A stretch of DNA of 64,000 nucleotides from Streptomyces djakartensis (GTDB lineage Bacteria; Actinomycetota; Actinomycetes; Streptomycetales; Streptomycetaceae), in assembly GCF_014651075.1 (NCBI RefSeq), contig NZ_BMWE01000005.1, positions 62,001 to 126,000 of the forward strand. Direction: 5' to 3'. The position numbers were made by a program, and so were the translations under genes. Shown here piece by piece: positions 37,775-46,156 of the stretch. The notes below the pieces were generated by a model, which saw only the letters and a program-made list of their open reading frames with translations, searched no databases and was not told where the DNA came from. Position 1 is the first letter of the stretch. Every line of letters begins with the position of its first letter.

Positions 37775-37829
37775 GTTACTGGCACGTAACTTACCGACGG
37801 GTTACCAGTGGTAAGGAGGTGAGGTTACC
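37775..37829 (+). promoter_or_regulatory. Cluster of TTACC/GGTAA inverted and direct repeats
   Basis: Upstream of the CocE-type hydrolase gene there is GTTAC...GTAAC (37775-37790), TTACC at 37791, a perfect palindrome TTACCAGTGGTAA (37802-37814), and another TTACC at 37825. The shared half-site in this AT-richer patch looks like a regulator-binding array. Confidence 0.55.
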
Positions 37830-37868
37830 GTCTGGTCACTTTGCATTGACACGATTGAGGAGTGACCT

Positions 37869-39437
37869 GTGGGACACCACCGCCAGGTTCTGCGCACCAC
37901 CGCCGCAGGCGTCGTCTCGGCGACCCTGGTCGCCGGCACCGCCCTCGGGCTCGCCCCCACCGCACAGGCGGCGCCGAACCCCGTCCGGTTCGTCGACATC
38001 TCCGGCGACGGCGGCACCGTCCTCAAGGCCAACGTCGTCACCCCGGCCGCCGCCGGCGGCACGCGTCGCTACCCGCTGCTCGTCATGCCCACGAGCTGGG
38101 GCCTGCCCCAGGTCGAGTACCTGGCCCAGGCGCAGAAACTCGCCGACTCGGGGTACGTCGTCGTCACCTACAACGTGCGCGGCTTCTGGCAGTCGGGCGG
38201 CGAGATAGAAGTCGCCGGACCGCCCGACGTGGCCGACGCCTCGAAGGTCATCGACTGGGCGCTCGCCAACACACCCTCGGACTCCGGGCACATCGGCATG
38301 GCGGGCGTCTCCTACGGCGCCGGCATCAGCCTGCTCACCGCCGCGCACGACAAGCGGGTCCGCACGGTCGCCGCGCTCAGCGGCTGGGCCGACCTGATCG
38401 ACTCCATCTACAGCGGACGCACCCAGCACGTCCAGGCGGCCGCCCTGCTGGACGGCGCGAGTCTGGTGACGGGCCGCCAGGGAGCCGAACTCCGGCAGAC
38501 CTTCGACGACTTCTACGCCTCCAACCTGGCGAAGGAGCCGGAGCTGATCGCCTGGGGGAAGAAACGTTCCGCTGTGACCTACGTCGACCAGATCAACGCC
38601 AACGGCACGGCGGTCATGCTCGCAGGCGCCTGGGGCGACACGGTCTTCCCACCCAACCAGTACGCCGACTTCTACGAGAAGCTGACCGGCCCCAAGCGGC
38701 TGGAGATGCGCCCCGGAGACCACGCCACCGCCGAGCTCACCGGACTGTTCGGGCTGCCCAACGACGTGTGGAAGGACACCGAGCGCTGGCTCGACCACCA
38801 CCTCAGGGGTGTGGACAACGGCATCGACCGGGAACAGCCCGTTCGGCTCAAGCCCCGCTCCTCGGGCGGCTACGAGGGCTATCCGGACTGGAAGTCGGCA
38901 GCCGCGACCGAGCGGAAGATCGCCCTGGGGGGCACGACCACGATCCGCGCGAACGTGAACTCGGGCGCGGACGGCGGGACCGTCTTCCTGTCCAGCATCC
39001 TCGACCAGGTGGCCCAGCTGCCCCCGATGGCCTCCATCCCCCTCCTCCCCCGCCGCTGGGCGGCCGTGTGGCAGTCGGAGAAGTACCAGACGGCCCGACA
39101 GGTACGCGGGACGGCGAAGTTGCACACCACCGTCACCCCCACCGAGGAGAGCGGCACCCTCGTCGCCTACCTCTACGACGTGGGGCCGCTCGGCCTCGGC
39201 AAGCTGGTGACCAACGCGCCGTACACCTTCCACGGGCGCACCCCCGGAAAGCCGTTCGGCGTGGACCTGGAGCTGTACTCCACGGCCTACGACGTCCCGG
39301 CCGGGCATCGCCTCGCCCTGGTCGTCGACACGGTCGACCCGCTCTACATCGAGCACAACCCGTCCGGCGCGCAGCTGACCTTCTCCTCGCCTGCGAACGA
39401 CCCGTCATACGTGTCGGTTCCGCTGCGCGAGCAGTGA
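37869..39437 (+). CDS. Secreted CocE/NonD (X-Pro peptidase-like) hydrolase
   Basis: A 522-residue exported serine hydrolase. A signal peptide with Ala-rich core ends at about residue 35 (APTAQAA). An alpha/beta-hydrolase domain follows with nucleophile motif GVSYGAG and an HATAE segment that may hold the catalytic His. The C-terminal jelly-roll region (about 340-520) is of the kind found in X-Pro dipeptidyl peptidase and cocaine esterase-like proteins. It probably cleaves esters or peptides outside the cell; the substrate is unknown. The GTG at 37869 has GAGGAG 8 nt upstream. Strong repeats upstream suggest dedicated control. Confidence 0.88.
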   Translation: MGHHRQVLRTTAAGVVSATLVAGTALGLAPTAQAAPNPVRFVDISGDGGTVLKANVVTPAAAGGTRRYPLLVMPTSWGLPQVEYLAQAQKLADSGYVVVTYNVRGFWQSGGEIEVAGPPDVADASKVIDWALANTPSDSGHIGMAGVSYGAGISLLTAAHDKRVRTVAALSGWADLIDSIYSGRTQHVQAAALLDGASLVTGRQGAELRQTFDDFYASNLAKEPELIAWGKKRSAVTYVDQINANGTAVMLAGAWGDTVFPPNQYADFYEKLTGPKRLEMRPGDHATAELTGLFGLPNDVWKDTERWLDHHLRGVDNGIDREQPVRLKPRSSGGYEGYPDWKSAAATERKIALGGTTTIRANVNSGADGGTVFLSSILDQVAQLPPMASIPLLPRRWAAVWQSEKYQTARQVRGTAKLHTTVTPTEESGTLVAYLYDVGPLGLGKLVTNAPYTFHGRTPGKPFGVDLELYSTAYDVPAGHRLALVVDTVDPLYIEHNPSGAQLTFSSPANDPSYVSVPLREQ

Positions 39438-39615
39438 TCTGCGGCTGCCGCCGGACGGGCCTGGCCGATGTGAACCGCCGCACCCGCGGGCCGGATGGGC
39501 GACCTGCTCATCCCGGCCGGGTTCGGCGGAACTCGGTGAAGCCCCCTATCCGACAGGGATGAAGGGCACATCGTAGTCGAGGTTCGGCACGATGGGCCTT
39601 CCGGTGCCCGTCCGT

Positions 39616-40359
<744 letters not shown>

Positions 40360-40453
40360 ACCCAGCCCTACTCACTCTCAGCTGTGCGGTGGTTGCCGCA
40401 ACGTATCCAGGCACGGTCACCCGTGCGGGGCGACACGCACCTTTCGATCATTA

Positions 40454-40483
40454 GCCGTATTTACGGCGGACTTTGGGCCAAAG
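40454..40483 (-). promoter_or_regulatory. Two adjacent palindromes upstream of gluA-like gene
   Basis: GCCGTA-TT-TACGGC (40454-40467) and CTTTGG-G-CCAAAG (40471-40483) are each perfect. They lie 95-124 bp upstream of the ATPase start and about 30 bp beyond the neighbouring DUF6278-like gene end, consistent with operators or a terminator for that gene. Confidence 0.5.
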
Positions 40484-40510
40484 GTTGTGTGAGGTTTTGA
40501 GGGTCGGACG

Positions 40511-40918
40511 TCACGCCTCCGCGACTTCCGCGTACAGCTGGGACAGCTCGGGCACCCCGTTGGCGGCCCACTCGTGGCCGGACTCCACCACGTCGAACTC
40601 CCGGCCGGAGGCGAGCCGCACAATGGGCTGCCCGTCGGCCCTGATCTCCCACGCGGCTCCCGGCACGGAACGCACGATGACGGTGCCCAGGTAGAGCCCG
40701 GCGTCGTTACCGAGCCAGGCCAGCGTCTCCTCGTCGTCCCGCCAGCGCGGCACCAGCTGGTCCAGCGCCTCCAGCGAGGCGGTCGAGTCGTCCAGCCGGA
40801 CACCCTCCCGGGACGCCTGGGAGCGGAGCAGTTCGCACTCGGCGAGGAGTTCCTCGATGCCTGCCGGATCGGGGACCCCGGCCTTGTGGCGCCGGTTGCC
40901 CAGGAAAGGGATGTTCAT
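40511..40918 (-). CDS. DUF6278-like protein
   Basis: A 135-residue soluble, acidic protein. The pattern of a short basic N-terminus, a helical region and a C-terminal strand block (GLYLGTVIVRSVPGAAWEI, QPIVRLASGREFDVVE) matches what I recall of the streptomycete DUF6278 family; the function is unknown. The ATG at 40918 follows a pyrimidine-poor leader without a strong Shine-Dalgarno. It is transcribed toward the ABC ATPase gene but with about 150 bp between them. Confidence 0.65.
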   Translation of the reverse strand: MNIPFLGNRRHKAGVPDPAGIEELLAECELLRSQASREGVRLDDSTASLEALDQLVPRWRDDEETLAWLGNDAGLYLGTVIVRSVPGAAWEIRADGQPIVRLASGREFDVVESGHEWAANGVPELSQLYAEVAEA

Positions 40919-41167
40919 ACGTCCAGCGTGTCATTCGTACCGCCGTACGCACCACAGGCGCGCGGGCCTGCGATTCCGGTCGGGTCCATGCCGAGTGAGG
41001 AGTCGGCCGTGCGCCGATGTGTCCGGGGGATCCGGTTCACGAGCACCGTGCGGGGGGTCGGGCGTGGAGGCGCGCGGGTCACCGGCGGCGCCGGCCTCCG
41101 GCGGCACGGCGGGTGTGGAGATCCCGGCCGGGGCCCACTGCTCGTGCCGTGGCGCCCCGGGTCCGGC

Positions 41168-41947
41168 CTACAGGTCCAGGTCGACGACCACCGGCGCGTG
41201 GTCCGAGGCGCCCTTGCCCTTGCGCTCCTCGCGGTCGACGTAGGCGTCCTCGACCGCCTTCGCGAACGGCTCGTTCGCGTACACCAGGTCGATGCGCATG
41301 CCCCGGTTCTTCGGGAAGCACAGCTGGCGGTAGTCCCAGTACGTGAACGGGTGGTCGTACTTGAGGGGGCGCGGGACCACGTCGGACAGGCCCGCCTCCC
41401 GCAGCGAGGCCAGGGCGGCCCGCTCGGCCGGGGTGACGTGGGTGGAGCCCTCGTAGGCGGCCGGGTCGAACACGTCGTCGTCCGTCGGCGCCACGTTGTA
41501 GTCGCCCATCACCGCGAAGGGGCGGCTGCCGGCCGCGTCACCGGCGACGGCCGCCTTGAGCGCCTCGAACCACTGGAGCTTGTAGGCGTAGTGCGGGTGG
41601 TCCACCTCACGGCCGTTCGGCACGTACACCGACCAGACGCGGAGCGGGCCGCAGGTCGCCGAGATGGCGCGGGGCTCGACCGAACCGTCGAACCCGGGGT
41701 CGCCGGGCAGACCCTTGACGACGTCCTCGATGCCGACGCGGGACAGCACCGCCACACCGTTCCACCGGCCGGTCGCGTGGACCGCCGACTCGTAGCCCAG
41801 CTCGCGCAGCTGCTCCGACGGGAACTGCTCCTCGGCGACCTTGGCCTCCTGGAGGCACAGCACGTCCGTGCCGCTGCTCTCCAGCCAGGCCAGGAGCCTC
41901 GGCAGGCGGGCGGTGATCGAGTTCACGTTCCAGGTCGCGATGCGCAT
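41168..41947 (-). CDS. xth: Exodeoxyribonuclease III
   Basis: A 259-residue Mg2+-dependent AP endonuclease/3'-5' exonuclease of the EEP fold. Active-site motifs include ATWNVNSI, LQEAKV, the SVYVPNGREVDH region, GDYNVAPTD and the C-terminal SDHAPVVVDL. It repairs abasic sites and 3' blocks in DNA. The start is the ATG at 41947; the TTG nine nt upstream adds only MWG. It is separated by 43 bp from the MBL-fold gene on the same strand and may be co-transcribed. Confidence 0.93.
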   Translation of the reverse strand: MRIATWNVNSITARLPRLLAWLESSGTDVLCLQEAKVAEEQFPSEQLRELGYESAVHATGRWNGVAVLSRVGIEDVVKGLPGDPGFDGSVEPRAISATCGPLRVWSVYVPNGREVDHPHYAYKLQWFEALKAAVAGDAAGSRPFAVMGDYNVAPTDDDVFDPAAYEGSTHVTPAERAALASLREAGLSDVVPRPLKYDHPFTYWDYRQLCFPKNRGMRIDLVYANEPFAKAVEDAYVDREERKGKGASDHAPVVVDLDL

Positions 41948-41990
41948 GCCCCACAACCTACCCGGCGGGTCTGACAGCGCCGTCCCGGCG

Positions 41991-42626
41991 TCAGAGGTCC
42001 GCCGACGTCCCCGGGGTGAGCCGCAGGTGCTCCGCGCCGCCGAGCTGCCCGATCTGGCGGTCGTAGATCGGGCGGGCCAGGTCGGTGAGCAGGGCGTCGT
42101 GGATGTCGTAGGCGCGCCGCGGCCTCACTTCGCGGACGTAGTCGATGACCTCGGAGATCTTGCTCCAGGGGGCCATGACGGGAAGCATCAGCGTCTCCAC
42201 CGGGTGCTCCGGGACGGTGAGGGCGTCGCCGGGGTGGAAGACCTTGCCGCCGTCGACGAGGTATCCGACGTTGGTGATGCGCGGGATGTCCGGGTGGATC
42301 ACCGCGTGGAGCTCGCCGTGGACCTGGACGTCGAAACCGGCGGCGGTGAACGTGTCGCCGTGGCCGACGGTGTGCACGCGGCCGGGGAACGCCGGGGAGA
42401 TCTTCTCCGCGACGGACCCGAGGGTCCAGATCTCGGCGGCCGGGTTGTTCTCCATCGCGGCGCGCAGCCGGGACTCGTCGAAGTGGTCGGGGTGCTCGTG
42501 GGTGACGAGGATCGCGTCCGCGCCGAGTGCGGCGTCCTCCTCGCTGAACCCGCCGGGGTCGACGACGAGGGTCCGGCCGTCCTTCTCGAGGCGGACGCAG
42601 GCGTGCGACATCTTCGTGAGCTTCAT
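41991..42626 (-). CDS. MBL-fold metallo-hydrolase (UlaG-like)
   Basis: A 211-residue metallo-beta-lactamase-fold protein. The signature HEHPDHFD, the later VGHGD and FHPGD motifs, and YDIHDALLTD supply the expected His/Asp metal ligands. Overall it resembles the L-ascorbate-6-phosphate lactonase-like (UlaG) branch of small MBL hydrolases; the substrate is unknown. It is encoded between the pcaDC fusion and xth on the same strand, with short gaps of 33 and 43 bp, so a shared transcript is likely. Confidence 0.85.
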   Translation of the reverse strand: MKLTKMSHACVRLEKDGRTLVVDPGGFSEEDAALGADAILVTHEHPDHFDESRLRAAMENNPAAEIWTLGSVAEKISPAFPGRVHTVGHGDTFTAAGFDVQVHGELHAVIHPDIPRITNVGYLVDGGKVFHPGDALTVPEHPVETLMLPVMAPWSKISEVIDYVREVRPRRAYDIHDALLTDLARPIYDRQIGQLGGAEHLRLTPGTSADL

Positions 42627-42659
42627 GCGTCCATCCTGCCCCCGGGCTCCCCCGCGGGC

Positions 42660-43967
42660 TCACTCCTGGGGGGTGGTCTCCTCGCGGATGACCTGCTGGG
42701 CGACCTTGAACGCGCTGTTCGCCGCGGGCATGCCGCAGTAGACGGCCGCCTGGAGCAGCACCTCCTTGATCTCGGCCGGGGTGAGGCCGTTGCGCAGGGC
42801 GGCTCTGGTGTGGAAGGCCAGTTCCTCCAGGTGGCCGCCGGCGACCAGCGCGGTGAGGGTGATACAGCTGCGGGTCCGCCGGTCAAGACCGGGGCGGTCC
42901 CAGATCTCGCCCCAGGTGTAGCGGGTGAGGAACTCCTGGAAGTCCCCGGAGAAGTCGTCGGCCCGCGCCAGCTCCTGGTCGACGTGTGCGTCGCCCAGCA
43001 CTTCCCGGCGCACCTTGAGCCCGGCGTCGTAGGGGTCGGGCCGTCCCTGGGCCTGAGGCGGCACGGCCACCGGGGCGATCTCGCCGACCGGTCCCGTCTG
43101 CGGGGGCTGCGGCGGAGCGGGCGACAGGACCTGCTTGACGGCCGACGCGGGCAGGGCCGTCTGGCCGGTGGAGGTCTCGAAGGCGGGCTGCCAGGCGGTG
43201 GAGAAGTGCCGTACCAGGAGATCGGTGACCGCCGCGGGCTGCTCCACGGGCACCAGGTGGGAGGCGCCGGGTACGACGGCGAGGCGGGCGTCCGGGATGC
43301 CGGCGACCAGCGTACGGGCCTCGGCGGGGCCGGTGACCTGGTCGTCCGAGCCGACGAGAACCAGGGTCGGTACGCCGACGCGGCCGAGCTCGGCCCGGAC
43401 GTCGAACGAGGCGAGTGCCTCGCAGGCGGCGATGTAGCAACCGGGGTCGGTGGTGCGCACCATCTGCACGGCCCACTCGGTGATCGCGGGCTGGGCGGCG
43501 GCGAACCCGCCGGTGAACCAGCGCTCGGGCGCGGTACGGGCGATGGGGTCGAGGCCGTTGGTACGGACGATCACACCTCGTTGCCGGAACTCGTCGGCCG
43601 TGCCGAACCGGGGTGAGGCGGCGATCAGCGTGAGTGAGGCGAGCCGCTCCGGGTGGCGCAGGGCCAGCTCGATGCCGACGGCGCCGCCGAGCGCGCAGCC
43701 CGCGTAGCCGAACCGCTGGACGCCGAGCCCCTCGAGGGTGGCCAGCAGCCGGGCGGCGAGGTCCGTGACCGATCCCGCCGGGTAGGCGGGTGCGCCGCCG
43801 TGTCCGGGCAGGTCGAACCGGAACACGCGCCACTGCTTGGTCAGTTCGGGGACCTGGCGGTCCCACATGTGCCATGTGGTACCCAGGGAGGGGCCCAGGA
43901 TCAGGACAGGTGCGTCTTCTGGCCCGTCAAAGCGGTATTGCAGGGTGTTCGACGGTGTCTCACTCAC
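42660..43967 (-). CDS. pcaDC: Bifunctional 3-oxoadipate enol-lactonase / carboxymuconolactone decarboxylase
   Basis: A 435-residue fusion for the last ring-cleavage-derived steps of the protocatechuate branch of the beta-ketoadipate pathway. Residues 1-265 are an alpha/beta-hydrolase (PcaD). Residues about 310-435 are the carboxymuconolactone decarboxylase (PcaC), with the LEELAFHTRAALRNGLTPAEIKEVLLQ motif. In the PcaD half the nucleophile elbow reads G-C-A-L-G (90-94), with Ala92 where the catalytic Ser is expected, though the Asp (GSDDQ) and His (GASHLVP) are retained. The other pca genes are not in the window. The domain order lactonase-decarboxylase is the usual actinobacterial PcaL form. 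Confidence 0.9.
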   Translation of the reverse strand: MSETPSNTLQYRFDGPEDAPVLILGPSLGTTWHMWDRQVPELTKQWRVFRFDLPGHGGAPAYPAGSVTDLAARLLATLEGLGVQRFGYAGCALGGAVGIELALRHPERLASLTLIAASPRFGTADEFRQRGVIVRTNGLDPIARTAPERWFTGGFAAAQPAITEWAVQMVRTTDPGCYIAACEALASFDVRAELGRVGVPTLVLVGSDDQVTGPAEARTLVAGIPDARLAVVPGASHLVPVEQPAAVTDLLVRHFSTAWQPAFETSTGQTALPASAVKQVLSPAPPQPPQTGPVGEIAPVAVPPQAQGRPDPYDAGLKVRREVLGDAHVDQELARADDFSGDFQEFLTRYTWGEIWDRPGLDRRTRSCITLTALVAGGHLEELAFHTRAALRNGLTPAEIKEVLLQAAVYCGMPAANSAFKVAQQVIREETTPQE

Positions 43968-44347
43968 GCCTCAGACCCTCTCATGTATCACGCCTGCCCC
44001 CATGACGGGGGCCGTGAGGATACGGGCTGGATGAGGTGAAAGATGCGGTGCGGGGCCGAACGGCGCGGGTGATCCGCCAGGGCGAGCAGGCGGCCTCTCG
44101 ACCTCGCACGGCTGCCCCGCGCCGCTGCGGGTCGCGGCCGGCCCCGGAGGAGGCGATGGAGGCCCTGCTCGAAGGCCGCGACGGGTCCAAGCCTCCCCCG
44201 TCCGGGTGGTCGTGGCCGCTGGAACCCGCCCCTCAGGTCGAGAGGACCGCGGGGTCGATATACCCCGCGGGGGTAAGGCTGAACGTCTGCGGCCTCCGTC
44301 ACGTACTAAGGGCATCAGTAGTGGTCGGCCCGATACGGAGGGCAGCA
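43968..44347. other. Divergent intergenic region holding a CsoR-like site
   Basis: This 380-bp stretch between pcaDC and the DUF5134 gene contains no convincing gene; the open frames across it are Arg/Pro-rich. Its main content is a C-rich/G-rich palindrome at 44261-44275 and a TACTAA-type -10 candidate near 44304. Confidence 0.5.
44259..44276 (+). promoter_or_regulatory. CsoR-like copper operator
   Basis: TACCCCGCGGGGGTA (44261-44275) is a C-rich/G-rich palindrome of the form bound by CsoR-type copper repressors. It lies 72 bp upstream of the DUF5134 ATG, and a second such site precedes copZ, so both genes are predicted to respond to copper. Confidence 0.6.
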
Positions 44348-45205
44348 ATGGGAAGTCCGGCTCTGACCTGGTCACTCGCGGCGGTCTCCGTGCTCGTCGC
44401 CATGGTGAGCCTGGCCCGGCTCGCGGCGGCCGACAGCGGAGAAGCCCGGTTCGCCGCGGGAGGCGACCTGGTCATGGCCGCGGGCATGGCCGCCATGTTC
44501 CTGCCGGCCACTTCGATGTCCTTCGGGGACCACGGCATCGTGTGGGTGACGGTGTTCGCCACCGTCGGTCTCGGTGGGGTCGTGCTGTCCGTACAGCACA
44601 CGCTGCGACGCGGCTGGCGCCACGGCCGCCACTGGGGACACCACGTCCTCGGCAGCGCGGCCATGGTCATCATGACGCTTGCCATGCCCGGCAGCGCCTC
44701 CGGTCCTGTTCTCGCCCTGGGCACGTCCGGACACGGTCATGGGGGAGCGAGCCTGACAGGGATGTCAGGTCACGGCCATTCCGGGGCGGCCGGTCACGGC
44801 ATGGCCTCCGCCGGCACCCAGGCGGCGGCGTCCGGCTCCGCCTCGGTCTGGCGCCTGGTCCTGGCCGGACTCGCCGTGTACTTCGTGCTCTCGATCGCCG
44901 CGTCCCTGTGGACCCGCTTCCGCGGCGCCGACCGGTCCGCCATGGCACCGGGCCGCCGTGGTGGCCGGTCCGGCTGGACGCACCGCCTTCTGGCCCTGCC
45001 CGACGCGATCGTGGTGTTCATCGCGTCGCCGGCCGTCTCCGTATGGGACAGGACCCGGCCGAGGAACGAGAAGCACCGCTCCCAGGCGACCGCGAGCGGC
45101 CGACGCCGCCGACGCGCGCCGGGTACCTCACCCGGTGCCGCACTGCTGTCCCACATCGGCATGGGCAGCACGATGGCGGCGATGCTGGCCATGATGGCCG
45201 GCTGA
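44348..45205 (+). CDS. DUF5134 membrane protein with His/Met-rich loop
   Basis: A 285-residue integral membrane protein of the DUF5134 type, with several helices in the first 120 residues and more at about 165-190. The loop between is rich in His and Met (SGHGHGG, MSGHGHSG, GHGMAS), a composition seen in copper-handling proteins. The C-terminal part is basic, ending in a short hydrophobic Met-rich helix (MGSTMAAMLAMMAG). GGAGGG precedes the ATG at 44348. The CsoR-like operator upstream and the copZ-copA genes downstream support a copper role; this is inference. Confidence 0.75.
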   Translation: MGSPALTWSLAAVSVLVAMVSLARLAAADSGEARFAAGGDLVMAAGMAAMFLPATSMSFGDHGIVWVTVFATVGLGGVVLSVQHTLRRGWRHGRHWGHHVLGSAAMVIMTLAMPGSASGPVLALGTSGHGHGGASLTGMSGHGHSGAAGHGMASAGTQAAASGSASVWRLVLAGLAVYFVLSIAASLWTRFRGADRSAMAPGRRGGRSGWTHRLLALPDAIVVFIASPAVSVWDRTRPRNEKHRSQATASGRRRRRAPGTSPGAALLSHIGMGSTMAAMLAMMAG

Positions 45206-45544
45206 ACCTCGCGTACGACCGGACCCGGATGCAGAGCCCCTTCGACGGTCCTCCTGCGCAGCGTCGGCCTCGACGTCCGCAGCGTCCTGGCCGCCAGGCA
45301 CGGGCAACGGCTCGCGCGTCTCCTCGGGCACACCGTGCAGGACGGCGCACAGCACGAACGCCATCACGAGACAGCGGCAAGGACGGGGCGAGGCTCAGGC
45401 ACTTCCATGGGCTCAACGGCGGTCGGCCCGCGAACGGTTGAGGCGCCACAGGAACTGGTCGACTCTCGAACCGACGCCGCGAGGCAGGGCGACACCAGGG
45501 CTGAAGTCTGCTGAGGCTGCCCGGATGCACGGTGGTCGCCGGGA

Positions 45545-45582
45545 TGTGACGGCCCATGACGGCCCATGACGGCCCATGACCC
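45545..45582. repeat. 10-bp tandem repeat, about 3.5 copies
   Basis: The unit ATGACGGCCC (first copy GTGACGGCCC) is repeated in tandem and ends in ATGACCCC. It lies in the gene-free stretch upstream of copZ. Its small size and lack of spacers exclude a CRISPR array. Confidence 0.7.
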
Positions 45583-45703
45583 CCACGGTGATCGTCGGCA
45601 TCCGCGGTGGACGGCACCGCGACTCGACGGCCGCATGGCGAACGCCGCCGTTCGACGGCGAGGTGAAGGCCGTCGCACCGCGACAAGTCGGGTCGGCTCA
45701 CGC

Positions 45704-45762
45704 TTGTCAGAAGGTACCGGTGGGGGGTATACATGGGGCTACTGAATACCCCCCGGGGGTAT
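45704..45762 (+). promoter_or_regulatory. copZA promoter with CsoR-like operator
   Basis: TTGTCA (45704-45709), an 18-bp spacer and TATACA (45728-45733) form a good sigma-70-type promoter. The spacer ends in a GGGGGG half-site. Just downstream lies ATACCCCCCGGGGGTAT (45746-45762), a CsoR-type operator placed over the expected transcription start. This is a classic copper-derepressed arrangement. Confidence 0.7.
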
Positions 45763-45789
45763 AGAGAGTCGCTACGAGCGGAGGACACC

Positions 45790-46062
45790 GTGTCGAACTG
45801 CTGCACCCCTGACGGAAGCTGCCACACCACCGCGGAGGTCAGGACGACCTACAAGGTCGACGGCGTCGGCAGCGCGCACTGCCAGGGCGTCGTCGCCAGG
45901 GCCGTGGGCGGGCTGGACGAGGTCTTGGCGGTCGAGGTCGAGACCGGCACCGGCCTGGTCACGGTGACGACCGCGGCCGAGCCCGGCGAGGCGCTCGACG
46001 CGCTGATCGCCAAGACCGTCGACGAGGCCGGTTACGGCTTCGCCGGCCGCGTGGCCGCCTGA
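45790..46062 (+). CDS. CopZ-like HMA copper chaperone
   Basis: A 90-residue heavy-metal-associated domain protein. The first metal Cys of the usual G-M-x-C-x-x-C loop is replaced by Ser28 (sequence GVGSAHC), while Cys31 is kept. The N-terminus carries three extra Cys (C4, C5, C11) in [11 protein letters not shown], which might provide a different copper site. The C-terminal [13 protein letters not shown] segment is typical. GGAGG precedes the GTG at 45790. The gene is 94 bp upstream of copA behind a CsoR-like operator, so a copper-binding role is likely despite the altered loop. Confidence 0.8.
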   Translation: MSNCCTPDGSCHTTAEVRTTYKVDGVGSAHCQGVVARAVGGLDEVLAVEVETGTGLVTVTTAAEPGEALDALIAKTVDEAGYGFAGRVAA

Positions 46063-46156
46063 CCCACCTGCCGGACGGAGGGCCGCGGAGTCCTCGCGGC
46101 TCCCGTCCCCCTCCCTGTCCGTCGCACAACGCGTCCGTGAGCTCCGAGGAGCAGAC

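Larger units (their letters stand above)
45206..45789. other. 584-bp region without a convincing gene
   Basis: Between the DUF5134 and copZ genes I find no credible gene. A short minus-strand open frame at 45128-45367 begins with a hydrophobic stretch but soon runs into low-complexity sequence. The region holds a 10-bp tandem repeat (45545-45582) and, at its right end, the copZ promoter and operator. It may be a decayed gene, but nothing recognisable remains. Confidence 0.45.

Noticed and set aside
45545..45582. Tandem repeats as a CRISPR array
   Set aside because: The 10-bp units have no spacers and no cas genes are present; the GTGTCAC sites at 25549-25641 were rejected as CRISPR for the same reason.
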